From an uncultured Lachnospiraceae bacterium (lineage in GTDB: Bacteria > Bacillota > Clostridia > Lachnospirales > Lachnospiraceae): DNA of 17,897 nt. The notes under the pieces were generated by a model. That model did not search any database and was not told the DNA's origin. It saw only the letters and a program-made list of their open reading frames with translations. Location: NCBI GenBank assembly GCA_910584325.1, contig CAJTZH010000057.1:1-17897 (forward strand), read 5' to 3'. The position numbers and the translations under genes are program-made. Positions 1-6,949 of the stretch are shown in pieces. Position 1 is the first letter of the stretch. Every line of letters begins with the position of its first letter.

Positions 1-7
1 CCCAAAC

Positions 8-28
8 AAAGGATAGAGTCCTTTTTAT
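8..28 (+). terminator. Short terminator-like hairpin at the left edge
   Basis: AAAGGA (8-13) pairs with TCCTTT (19-24) across a 5-base loop and is followed by a short T/A-rich run. It could end a gene lying left of the window. The stem is only 6 bp, so this is weak. Between here and the promoter at 183 I see no convincing gene. A minus-strand frame stays open from an ATG at 117 to the window edge, but it has no ribosome binding site and no family I recognise. Confidence 0.3.
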
Positions 29-182
29 ATACACAAACAAAATAATCAAAGGAGTCAACCAGAGCTGCCCTTCTCCTGTACCGGTTCTGCCGGCAGCCCC
101 TTTGTGGACTTGTCATGTAGAATTGTTTTGTAGTACAAGTTACTTTGACTGAGTCAGTTTTTGAAATTTATGGAAAGTATGC

Positions 183-210
183 TTAACATTTCTTTTGTTA
201 ATGCTATAAT
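183..210 (+). promoter_or_regulatory. Promoter of the XRE regulator, -35 covered by a palindrome
   Basis: TTAACA (183-188) and TATAAT (205-210) are separated by 16 bp and precede the XRE gene. The -35 hexamer is also the left arm of a perfect inverted repeat, TTAACA-N7-TGTTAA (183-201). A bound repressor there would block RNA polymerase. That the XRE protein itself binds it is inference. Confidence 0.6.
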
Positions 211-217
211 GATTAAT

Positions 218-233
218 GGAAAGCAAACTTTCC
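218..233. promoter_or_regulatory. Candidate operator, GGAAAG-N4-CTTTCC
   Basis: A perfect 6-bp inverted repeat with a 4-base spacer lies between the -10 box and the AGGAGG of the XRE gene. It could be an autoregulatory operator or a small 5' UTR hairpin. Position and symmetry are seen; function is inferred. Confidence 0.4.
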
Positions 234-251
234 GTCAGAAAGGAGGTTTAT

Positions 252-455
252 ATGAAGAATCGACTGGAAGAATTGCGAAAGCAACGGGGCGTTAAACAGG
301 AAGATTTAGCCCGGACATTAGAAGTGTCGCGGCAAACAATCGGCTCTTTAGAAAATGGGCGATATAATCCGTCCATTCAGTTAGCATTTAAAATTGCCCG
401 ATATTTTGAAACGAGCATTGAAGAAATTTTTATTTACGAGGAGGAAGGAATATGA
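252..455 (+). CDS. Small XRE-family transcriptional regulator (67 aa)
   Basis: This is a compact HTH_3/XRE DNA-binding protein that is almost entirely helix-turn-helix. The start MKNRLEELRKQRGVKQEDLA gives the first helices, and SRQTIGSLENGRYNPS is the recognition-helix region typical of the 65-70 aa regulators found widely in Firmicutes. I chose ATG 252 because AGGAGG sits at 241-246 and the length fits the family. An upstream in-frame ATG at 216 would add 12 residues but has no binding site and would run through the 218-233 palindrome. Its stop overlaps the next start (ATGA), so the pair is translationally coupled. Such regulators commonly control the membrane-protein gene beside them, probably with autorepression through the promoter palindromes; that role is inferred. 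Confidence 0.92.
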   Translation: MKNRLEELRKQRGVKQEDLARTLEVSRQTIGSLENGRYNPSIQLAFKIARYFETSIEEIFIYEEEGI

Positions 456-868
456 ATAAAAGATTGATGACTTTTTTCACAGTTTTAGGAGTAATTATTT
501 TACTGGGCGGATTGCTGACATATGGTTTGGGGATACATGAGATGGTTCCCGTACCAAGACCTGATTTGATTGTGGTAGGAACTTCTCTTATAGGAATTTT
601 ATTTATTATATGGGGAGTTTGCGACTTATTTGCTAAAAAAACCAAGGAAATGGAAATTGAAGAAAACGATGAGAGAAATGTAGCGCTTAGTAACGCTGCT
701 ATGGCAAGTGGTTTTAAAGTGATGAATGTTACCATTGCGATTTCTATATTCGCTTTGATATTTACAGGTTACATGACTGTGGTTCCATGCTTCACCATTA
801 TTGGGGCATATGCGGTTGGTCAAATCGTCTTCATTGTACGGCTTTGGTTTTTAAACAAAACCATGTAA
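452..868 (+). CDS. Four-helix membrane protein, DUF2178-like
   Basis: This 138-aa protein is mostly hydrophobic. Two N-terminal membrane segments lie at about residues 7-27 and 40-60, and two C-terminal ones at about 90-110 and 112-132. A charged cytoplasmic loop between the pairs contains EIEENDERN. A loop of the form (E)NDER followed by hairpin helices is typical of DUF2178-type proteins encoded with small XRE regulators. The biochemical function is not known to me. The ATG overlaps the regulator's TGA by 4 bases, with GAGGAAGGA just upstream, so the two form one coupled operon. The likely role is a regulated accessory membrane protein. The family label is moderately sure and the gene call is firm. 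Confidence 0.85.
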   Translation: MNKRLMTFFTVLGVIILLGGLLTYGLGIHEMVPVPRPDLIVVGTSLIGILFIIWGVCDLFAKKTKEMEIEENDERNVALSNAAMASGFKVMNVTIAISIFALIFTGYMTVVPCFTIIGAYAVGQIVFIVRLWFLNKTM

Positions 869-933
869 ATAATTATGCTGTCATCGAAAAAGGAGGGCTG
901 TACCGGCATAATTACAGTAACTAAATAACACAG

Positions 934-992
934 ACAGTAAAGCAGTGAATTTGTTTTTTATATTATAGAAAACAATCCGCTGCTTTTTCTGT
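934..992 (+). terminator. Long imperfect hairpin with T-rich end
   Basis: ACAGTAAAGCAG (934-945) pairs with CTGCTTTTTCTGT (980-992), and the inner AATTTGTTTT/AAAACAATC segments extend the stem with mismatches. T-rich sequence follows. It lies 66 bases after the membrane-protein stop and fits as terminator of the XRE operon. Confidence 0.6.
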
Positions 993-1112
993 TTTCAGAC
1001 CGAGGAAAAAACATGAATTGCAAAGCGTACCCTAAAGGGCGCAAACTGTTCCGGAGTAAAGAAATTTGCCTTTATCATGTGGTACAAGATAAGCAAATAA
1101 AACCTTTTTTCG

Positions 1113-1367
1113 TTGTCAATTATATATCATAGACTGCTATACGGAAAACAGATGACCTACACAGGCAATCTGTACTTTGGTGAGAAGACTGCTTCCTTTA
1201 CCGAGGCAAAAGAGCCGATAGATATTATTATCGGGATTCCTGAAAAGTTACAGGAAAAAGGCAGGACATATGTAATCATACGTGCGCATGACGGCGTACC
1301 TGCATTTATGAATGATATGGATGATGAGCCAGGCACTATCACAGTCAGCACCGATCTGTTTTTGTAA
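1113..1367 (+). pseudogene. Fragment of a clostridial surface-protein C-terminal domain
   Basis: The frame contains a block with GIPEKLQEKGRTYVIIRAHD, then a D-rich turn and GTITVSTDLF. This resembles the terminal beta-domain of large secreted or surface proteins of Clostridia, where the pattern is IP-x-L-x-x-GR-x-(Y/F)-x-(V/I)IR-x-HDG followed by TITF-x-TDKFSTYA. Here the reading frame stops right after TDLFL, where FSTYA would normally continue. At the other end there is no ATG and no ribosome binding site, only a TTG at 1113. Both ends are therefore missing and I see no signal peptide or repeats. It is most likely a remnant of a deleted gene. A 39-codon frame just upstream (ATG 1013) has no recognisable match. 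Family resemblance is from memory and moderately sure. Confidence 0.6.
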
Positions 1368-1426
1368 TCCTGTATAAGAGGAAAGAACAGGAGTAGGAAC
1401 AGAGAACGAACCATTTATGAGTTATT

Positions 1427-1461
1427 CTTTGCCAAAACGGGCAAGCCCCGCTTTGGCAAAG
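1427..1461. terminator. Strong hairpin between convergent units
   Basis: CTTTGCCAAA (1427-1436) and TTTGGCAAAG (1452-1461) are perfect complements. The stem continues inward through CGGG/CCCG with one mismatch. It lies between the plus-strand fragment ending at 1367 and the kinase gene ending at 1479 on the minus strand, so it may work as a bidirectional terminator. Neither side has a long T-run, which lowers certainty about mechanism. Confidence 0.5.
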
Positions 1462-1478
1462 TAATAATAGAACAAAAA

Positions 1479-2876
1479 CTATTTTATCTTTGGTAACATA
1501 AATTTTACCGTAAATCCCCCGTAAGAATTATTAGTAATAACGGTTTCTCCGCCGTGAACAGATACGATTTGCTTAACAATAAGCAATCCCAGACCGTGCT
1601 GCTGCCCGGTTGTGTTCTCGTCGCAAAGCATATAATGAGGTGTTTTGTTGAGTTTTTCTATCAACTCATCTGATGCGCCGATACCGTCATCGGAAACGAT
1701 AGCGGTACAATAATTATCATCTGCCGTAACTTCAATATAGATTTTACAGCCCTGTTCGTTATGGTTGATACTGTTTTGAATGAGATTGCTGACAGCCCGT
1801 TTTAATAAGTCTTTATCGACGTTTACAGGACATACGGTTAAAGCTTCATCTGTCAGCCATTTAATCGGATATTTGTCCTCGATATCCATATTGATAAAAT
1901 CGACAACAATCTGGCGGACAACAGCAAGCAGATTTTGCTTTGCAGTGTTTATCGGCTGCATATTATACTCTAACTTAGAGGCGAGATTGAGGTCATTAAT
2001 TAAATTCTGCATACGCTTACTTTGTTTTACAATCACTTCTGCCTTCCGGCGTTCTTCGCCAGTCAGATTTTCATCATCTTTTAGCTGCCCGGCATAGCCC
2101 ATAATCATAGACAGAGGGGTTCTAATGTCGTGCGAAACTCCTGCAATCCAGTTTGCTCTGGCAGTTTCCTTTTTCTTTAACTGTTGCCGCTGCTCCTGCA
2201 ATATATCAGAAGTCCGATTGATATTGGCAGAAATATCAGAAAGCAGACCTTTTTCCGGAATGTGGACAGGCTCTCCAACGGATAAATTCTGTATGCCTTT
2301 TGTAATCGGTTTTACAGGTTTTAAAAATTTCATATTTGCTATCACATAAATTAGTAGTATAACACTAATATTGACAGTTAAAACAAGAAAAATAATTTGT
2401 GGTAAGTGAGCAAAAAAGTTATAGTTCCAACTTGCCCTTGTATGTTTCCAGAAGCTGTCTTTAGGATAACCGAGAACGACAATGCCATTTTCTGTGCTGC
2501 CCGTATAAGTAGGATACCCATCAAGATACCCGACGGATAAATCAGCGATATCAGACAAGGAATAGCCGGCTGGTATCGTATCAGGAACATTTTCTGTTTT
2601 CCACACGATTTGCAGTGTATCATTATCAACAACAAATGCCCATACATTTTGTTCTTTTAGCTGCGTGGAAATCTCTTCCGGCAATGTATATCCGTTTTCG
2701 GATGTCTGAAACGCCTTGCCTGTCTGTATTGCTATATTATACGGGGAGTCGGCAACAGATGGCGACTGCCAGACCATAAGGAACGCTAACACAGCGAAAT
2801 TGGCAAGTACCAGCACTACGAAGCTCAGCAAAAGGATACCTGTAAAGCGCCGTATGAGTTTCGGTAAATTATTCAT
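1479..2876 (-). CDS. Membrane sensor histidine kinase of the peptide-resistance system
   Basis: A 465-aa kinase with membrane segments at about 12-35 and 159-182 flanking an extracytoplasmic sensor of about 120 residues. A short HAMP-like linker (183-230) follows, then HisKA with the phospho-accepting histidine in GVSHDIRTPLS (H249), then the ATPase domain: N-box NLIQNSINHN near 364-373, G1 DDGIG at 396-400 and G2 GQQHGLGLL at 424-432. All catalytic motifs are present. I chose the ATG at 2876, one base after the response-regulator stop, preceded by GGAGGG; a frame six codons longer overlaps the regulator without benefit. It is co-transcribed with the regulator and divergent from a LanFEG-type transporter, so it probably senses an antimicrobial peptide, as CprK or LanK kinases do. 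The ligand is inferred. Confidence 0.93.
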   Translation of the reverse strand: MNNLPKLIRRFTGILLLSFVVLVLANFAVLAFLMVWQSPSVADSPYNIAIQTGKAFQTSENGYTLPEEISTQLKEQNVWAFVVDNDTLQIVWKTENVPDTIPAGYSLSDIADLSVGYLDGYPTYTGSTENGIVVLGYPKDSFWKHTRASWNYNFFAHLPQIIFLVLTVNISVILLIYVIANMKFLKPVKPITKGIQNLSVGEPVHIPEKGLLSDISANINRTSDILQEQRQQLKKKETARANWIAGVSHDIRTPLSMIMGYAGQLKDDENLTGEERRKAEVIVKQSKRMQNLINDLNLASKLEYNMQPINTAKQNLLAVVRQIVVDFINMDIEDKYPIKWLTDEALTVCPVNVDKDLLKRAVSNLIQNSINHNEQGCKIYIEVTADDNYCTAIVSDDGIGASDELIEKLNKTPHYMLCDENTTGQQHGLGLLIVKQIVSVHGGETVITNNSYGGFTVKFMLPKIK

Positions 2877-2877
2877 A

Positions 2878-3576
2878 TCATCTGCCCTCCACAATCAACT
2901 TGTATCCTAATCCTTTTACTGTTACCAATGAAACAGGCTGTGAGGGATTTAACTCTATTTTCTCTCGGATACGGCGGATATGAGCCATTAAAGAATTTTC
3001 ATATCCGAATGGATTATCTCCCCATGCAGCTTCGCATAAAGTATCAATCGTTACAATCCGCCCTGCATTACGGTATAAAACGGATAGTAAATTATGCTCT
3101 TTAGCAGTCAATGAGATATGCTCACCGTTTTTGATTATCTCAGCCCGTGAAAAGTCAATCTCGCTTCCACGGAGTTTAGCAAGCGGATTTTCCTCTTTAT
3201 AGCTTCTTTTTAAAATTGCCATGATGCGGAAGAGCAGTTCCTTTGGCAGAAATGGTTTTACCATATAATCATCTGCCCCAAGACCAAACCCTCTCAATTT
3301 ATCATCGTCTTCGCCGCAGGCAGTTAAAAATAGTACCGGATATGAACCTTTTCGTTTTTCCATAAAAGAGAAACCGTCGCCGTCCGGAAGCATTACATCA
3401 AGGATTAAAAGCTCCGGCTGAAAGCTGTCTGCCAAATCAAGAGCATTTTTTACTGTTTTGGCGGTTGCTATTTGGCAAAACCCCGCTTCTCTTAGAATTG
3501 ATACAACCATATCCAAAAGTTCCTGCTCATCATCGACAAGCAGTATGCGTTTGTTCAATAAATAATCGTTGTTCAT
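2878..3576 (-). CDS. OmpR/PhoB-family response regulator
   Basis: A 232-aa two-domain regulator. The receiver domain (about 9-123) has acidic residues D15/D16, phosphorylation site D60 in LLILDVMLPDGDG, T85 and K107 in DDYMVKPF. A winged-helix DNA-binding domain (about 135-230) follows, with ISLTAKEHNLLSVLYRNAGR and a C-terminal VTVKGLGYKL hairpin. AAAGGAG at 3585-3591 lies at good distance from the ATG. Phosphorylated by the downstream kinase, it most likely activates the divergent ABC operon through the GTAAGGTA direct repeat at 3644-3662. The organisation matches peptide-resistance systems such as C. difficile CprR/CprABC. Its target is inferred from position. Confidence 0.95.
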   Translation of the reverse strand: MNNDYLLNKRILLVDDEQELLDMVVSILREAGFCQIATAKTVKNALDLADSFQPELLILDVMLPDGDGFSFMEKRKGSYPVLFLTACGEDDDKLRGFGLGADDYMVKPFLPKELLFRIMAILKRSYKEENPLAKLRGSEIDFSRAEIIKNGEHISLTAKEHNLLSVLYRNAGRIVTIDTLCEAAWGDNPFGYENSLMAHIRRIREKIELNPSQPVSLVTVKGLGYKLIVEGR

Positions 3577-3600
3577 AAGGCATTCTCCTTTGTAATTTGC

Positions 3601-3606
3601 ATTATA
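3601..3606 (-). promoter_or_regulatory. -10 element for the two-component operon
   Basis: Reading the minus strand, TATAAT (complement of 3601-3606) lies about 25 bases before the response-regulator start. I see no convincing -35 hexamer at 16-18 bp, so expression may need an activator or be weak. Confidence 0.45.
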
Positions 3607-3643
3607 CCATAAAAAGGTGAAATTAATTAGTCCGGCAAAAAAA

Positions 3644-3662
3644 GTAAGGTAAATGTAAGGTA
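3644..3662. promoter_or_regulatory. Direct-repeat operator GTAAGGTA x2 at 11-bp pitch
   Basis: GTAAGGTA occurs at 3644-3651 and again at 3655-3662. The start-to-start distance is 11 bp, about one helical turn, which is the arrangement bound by OmpR/PhoB-family dimers. It lies in the 144-bp gap between the divergent response regulator and ABC operons, about 60 bp before the ATPase start. No strong -10 follows it, in keeping with activator dependence. Confidence 0.6.
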
Positions 3663-3720
3663 GAGAGAAGAGTGTCGCAAGGTTGGTGCAGTACCATAAG
3701 AGCAGAAAGGAGATGTTGTT

Positions 3721-4488
3721 ATGAACAACTATATTATTAAAACAGAGCAGTTGACAAAAAAGTATAAATCTTTTGTTGCTGTCAATGATGTTTCACTGCA
3801 TATTCGAAAAGGAAGCGTCTATGGTTTCTTAGGTCCGAACGGCGCGGGAAAATCTACTACAATGAAAATGCTCTTAGGACTTACCGGCCCGACAAACGGC
3901 AGCTTTGAAATTGACGGTAAAACATTTCCGGATGACCGTCTTTCCATCTTGAAGGAAGTTGGTTCTTTTATTGAGTCGCCGTCCTTTTACGCAAATTTAA
4001 CAGGCAGAGAAAACCTGGATATTATAAGGCGTATTTTGGGATTGCCTAAAAGTGCTGTTGATGATGCATTAGAACTGGTAGGTCTTTCTGAGTCTGGCAG
4101 CCGCCTTGCTAAAAAATACTCGTTGGGTATGAAGCAGAGGTTAGGGCTTGCAGGCGCGTTGCTTGGCAGACCCCCTATTTTGATTTTGGATGAGCCGACC
4201 AACGGGCTTGACCCGTCCGGCATACATGAAATCCGAAATTTGATTAAATCGCTGCCGAACCTTTATGATTGTACGATTCTTATTTCCTCTCATATGCTGT
4301 CTGAAATTGAACTGATGGCAGACGATATAGGAATACTCAATCATGGGCGTCTGCTTTTTGAAGGCAGTCTGGATAATTTACGCCGGAATGCGATGCAGTC
4401 CGGATTTGCTGCTGATAATCTGGAAGACATGTTCCTGGCTATGGTAGATAAGGATAATGCATGCAGAAAACAGAGGGCAGTATTATGA
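3721..4488 (+). CDS. Lantibiotic-immunity-type ABC transporter ATPase (LanF/CprA-like)
   Basis: A 255-aa nucleotide-binding subunit that powers export of antimicrobial peptides from the membrane. Walker A is GPNGAGKST (38-46), the signature loop is YSLGMKQR (133-140, diverging from LSGGQ as in the BcrA group), Walker B with catalytic glutamate is ILILDEP (153-159), and the switch histidine is in SSHMLSE (H191). The Q-loop position reads SFIESPSFY with Glu85; a glutamate here (E-loop) is the hallmark of lantibiotic immunity LanF and BcrA-type ATPases. AAAGGAG at 3706-3712 supports the start. It overlaps the first permease by 4 bases (ATGA). Substrate is inferred from family; no lantibiotic precursor gene is present in the window. 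Confidence 0.95.
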   Translation: MNNYIIKTEQLTKKYKSFVAVNDVSLHIRKGSVYGFLGPNGAGKSTTMKMLLGLTGPTNGSFEIDGKTFPDDRLSILKEVGSFIESPSFYANLTGRENLDIIRRILGLPKSAVDDALELVGLSESGSRLAKKYSLGMKQRLGLAGALLGRPPILILDEPTNGLDPSGIHEIRNLIKSLPNLYDCTILISSHMLSEIELMADDIGILNHGRLLFEGSLDNLRRNAMQSGFAADNLEDMFLAMVDKDNACRKQRAVL

Positions 4489-5210
4489 GAGCGCTATTGA
4501 TTGAACTGCGGAAAGAAAAAAGAACGGGCGTTATCCCGTTAATGATTGCGGTTGGAATTCTGGGCGCAGCATACGCACTTATAAACTTTATAGTGCGGAA
4601 AAATACGCTGCTTAATTTGCCGTTAGCGCCTATGGATGTCCTTCTTACGCAGGTTTACGGCATGATTATGATATTAAATATGTTTGGCATTATCGTCGCT
4701 TCCTGTATCATTTATAATATGGAATCTAAGGGAAGTGCCGTAAAAAAAATGTATATGCTGCCAATGAGTGTTCCTGCCATGTACTTTTGCAAGTTTTTGA
4801 TTTTGACCGTTATGCTTTTGCTTGCCATAGGCTTGCAGTACTTGGCTCTTGCTAAAATTGGGATAACGGATTTGCCACAGAGAACATTTGAACTTGGAAC
4901 GCTGTTGTCTTTTGCCGGATATTCGTTTACGACATCAATGCCCGTATTAGCTTTTATGCTTTTCGTATCCTCCCGGTTTGAAAATATGTGGATACCGCTT
5001 GGCATTGGAGTGGCAGGTTTTTTAAGTGGAATGGCGTTAGCGACATCAAATATAAAGCAGCTATGCGTCCATCCGTTTGTAGTGATGTTAAAGCCTGCCG
5101 TCCAGATGAACGCACAGCCGGATGCAGCTATTGTAATAATAGCATTGGTTGAAACAGCAGTTTTACTTTTTGCAGGATTATGGACAGCAAAAAATCTGCG
5201 TTATGAATAG
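4485..5210 (+). CDS. Lantibiotic-immunity ABC permease, MutE/EpiE type
   Basis: A 241-aa integral membrane subunit with about six hydrophobic segments and the short cytoplasmic N-terminus of LanE permeases (MRALLIELRKEKRTG). The ATG at 4485 overlaps the ATPase stop (ATGA), which ties its translation to the ATPase. An in-frame start at 4461 would lie inside the ATPase gene and adds nothing family-like. A conserved-looking segment, SKGSAVKKMYMLPMSVPAMY (about 87-106), sits at the cytoplasmic coupling region seen in ABC-2 permeases. It would form a heteromeric channel with the following permease. I am confident in the permease class and moderately confident in the E-type assignment. Confidence 0.9.
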   Translation: MRALLIELRKEKRTGVIPLMIAVGILGAAYALINFIVRKNTLLNLPLAPMDVLLTQVYGMIMILNMFGIIVASCIIYNMESKGSAVKKMYMLPMSVPAMYFCKFLILTVMLLLAIGLQYLALAKIGITDLPQRTFELGTLLSFAGYSFTTSMPVLAFMLFVSSRFENMWIPLGIGVAGFLSGMALATSNIKQLCVHPFVVMLKPAVQMNAQPDAAIVIIALVETAVLLFAGLWTAKNLRYE

Positions 5211-5221
5211 GAGGCGTCGAT

Positions 5222-5986
5222 ATGAGTTTTTGGGAATTACTTAAAATTGAATTTATAAAAGTTAAGAGGGGTAAAATCATTCCGCTGATTTTCATTGCCC
5301 CGATATTGGTAGTAGGTTCCGGTATTGCAAATCTGCACAGTTATTTTACGCCGGAATACACCAATGCCTGGGCGGCAATGTTTATTCAGAGCGCTTTGGT
5401 ATATGCTTATTATTTACTCCCGTTTAGTATGATTGTTGTTTGCGTAATGCTTGCGGGACGTGAAACAGGTAATAACGGAATATTAAAAATGCTGGCGTTG
5501 CCCGTCGGCCGATATGCGCTTTCCGTTGCGAAATTTTGTGTGCTGCTATTCTATTTGTTCATGGAAATGGTTGTGTTTCTCGGTGTATTTGTTGTTGCGG
5601 GATTAATTGCAACGAAAAGTGCAGGGATTATGGAAACACTGCCTATCATGTATTTGCTGAAATGGAGCGGCGGTCTGTTTCTGACGATGTTTCCGAGTGT
5701 AGCAGTTATGTGGGCAATTGCAATATTGTTTAGCAAGCCGCTGCTTTCTGTCGGATTGAATCTGCTGTTTGTTATTCCCGGCGTTTTGGCGGCAAATACA
5801 CCACTCTGGATTGTTTATCCCTATTGTTACAGCGGCTATTTGGTTTCATGTTCTTTGCATGATTTTACCGTAGGAGGCAGCAGTGCGGCTTTTCGCCTGT
5901 TTCCGTTTTTGCCGTGCGCGATAATGATTTTTATTTTGGTACTCGTAGTGGCGGTAACACGCTTTGGAAAAAAAGAAATGAGGTAA
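5222..5986 (+). CDS. Lantibiotic-immunity ABC permease, MutG type
   Basis: A 254-aa six-helix ABC-2 permease beginning MSFWELLKIEFIKVKRGKII, as in LanG subunits. The first helix is followed by an external NLHSYFTPEYTNAWAAMF segment, and a cytoplasmic stretch GNNGILKMLALPVGRYALS corresponds to the matching loop in the preceding permease. AGGAGG at 5209-5214 overlaps the upstream TAG, so the three transporter genes form a tight operon. The product is the third component of the peptide-resistance transporter. The operon appears to end here; the next feature (6008) carries its own promoter. Confidence 0.9.
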   Translation: MSFWELLKIEFIKVKRGKIIPLIFIAPILVVGSGIANLHSYFTPEYTNAWAAMFIQSALVYAYYLLPFSMIVVCVMLAGRETGNNGILKMLALPVGRYALSVAKFCVLLFYLFMEMVVFLGVFVVAGLIATKSAGIMETLPIMYLLKWSGGLFLTMFPSVAVMWAIAILFSKPLLSVGLNLLFVIPGVLAANTPLWIVYPYCYSGYLVSCSLHDFTVGGSSAAFRLFPFLPCAIMIFILVLVVAVTRFGKKEMR

Positions 5987-6007
5987 TGCGAGGTGCAATT
6001 TATTTTC

Positions 6008-6115
6008 TTGTGATAGATGATGTTTTCTGATAAACTATTCATACGGGTACTGCCATAACGGTAGGCAACTATCTTTGTTTGCCAAAATCCGGACTAGCCG
6101 TCTATCAGCAGTATC
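6008..6115 (+). repeat. Repeat element, copy 1 (shortened)
   Basis: TTTTCTGATAAA, TATTCATA and GGTACTGCCATAACGG (6023-6060) match copy 2 at 7689-7729 almost base for base. The copy-2 right arm is matched by CTAGCCGTCTATCAGCAGTA at 6094-6113. A promoter-like TTGTGA-N17-TAAACT (6008-6036) has the same spacing as in copy 2. The left and right arms are complementary around TACTGCC/GGCAGTA-like ends, though more weakly than in copy 2. The middle, which in copy 2 carries the small ORF and a terminator, is absent here. The right end runs directly into the WYL reading frame. Confidence 0.7.
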
Positions 6116-6867
6116 TTTATGTAAATATATTTAGTAGATTGATACGGAATTGTCAACTGGCGTCGGAAGACGAATATGTGTATATTGCAACTGCGGTAAA
6201 TGGGTTAAAAACGGTTACCAATCATCCGATGGCTGACAATATTTATGAGAAAATAACAGCCATATCAAAGAGTACTAATACAGGAATGATACTGGACTTT
6301 TCCATGTTAAGGGAAGGCGATGAGAAATTACTTCAACTGTTGCAGTCTGCAATTAAAAATCAACAGGCAGTTCAATTTACTTATACAAATAATAGCGGAG
6401 AAACAAGGAAACACTTTGTAGAACCGATAGCAGTGATTTATAAATGGTATGCCTGGTATTTGCTGTCCTATAATCCGTCAAAGCGGGATTATAGGACATA
6501 TAAGCTGGTGCGGATGGAATGTGTCTGCAAAACCGAAGATAAATTTTCCAAAGAGCATAAGCCGGCACGGGATATTTTAAATGAGTACGGCAAATCTTAT
6601 CAGGGAAAAAACATATCTGTGAAAGTAAGACTGCGGTGCCGCGGCAATGCGATACATAGAATAAAAGAATATTTAAACGGACAAGTGGTCGAAACATTGG
6701 AAGACGAAACAGCCATTATGGAGATTCACATTGGAGAGAGTGAGCAATGGTGGATTGGTGTTGTTTTGTCACAGGGAAAAGACGTCGAGGTTATTGAACC
6801 GGAACATATCAAAGAACGGATTATCCATTGCGCAAAAGATTTTCTTTTTTTATATGGAAAACTATGA
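6079..6867 (+). pseudogene. WYL-domain regulator lacking its DNA-binding N-terminus
   Basis: The encoded 262 residues contain the WYL ligand-sensing domain at about 87-150, with the motif as KWYAWYLLSYNP and RTYKLVRM, followed by the C-terminal WCX-like extension (about 178-262). Full-length YafY-type regulators are about 300-320 aa and begin with an HTH_11 winged helix of some 60-80 residues. Here the frame opens at a stop (6031) inside repeat copy 1, the first possible start is a TTG at 6079 without a ribosome binding site, and the first 11 or so codons are repeat sequence. The natural start and the whole DNA-binding domain are gone. The rest is intact, so a transcript from the repeat promoter could still yield a sensor-only protein, but loss of function is the simpler reading. 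Confidence 0.75.
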
Positions 6868-6889
6868 CATACAGATGTCTTAATTCTTG

Positions 6890-6898
6890 TGAGATAAT
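6890..6898 (+). promoter_or_regulatory. Possible extended -10 before the GyrI-like gene
   Basis: TGA-GATAAT (6890-6898) resembles an extended -10 and lies about 50 bases before the start. No good -35 is visible (TACAGA at 17 bp is poor). Confidence 0.3.
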
Positions 6899-6949
6899 GT
6901 GTAAGAAGCTGTTTTATGCTTAACGAATTACGATATGGAGGTGTAGAGA

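Noticed and set aside
64..97. GCTGCC...GGCAGC hairpin as a riboswitch or small RNA
   Set aside because: Only six pairs with a large loop, and no motif of a known riboswitch class is visible.
870..914. Inverted repeat TAATTATGC...GCATAATTA with a 27-base loop
   Set aside because: AT-rich and chance-prone, no T-run, and the hairpin at 934-992 is the better terminator. A 17-codon frame inside (876-929) has no ribosome binding site.
3577..5986. A full lantibiotic biosynthesis cluster
   Set aside because: No precursor peptide, LanB/C/M enzyme, LanT or LanP is present; only immunity-type transport and regulation genes.
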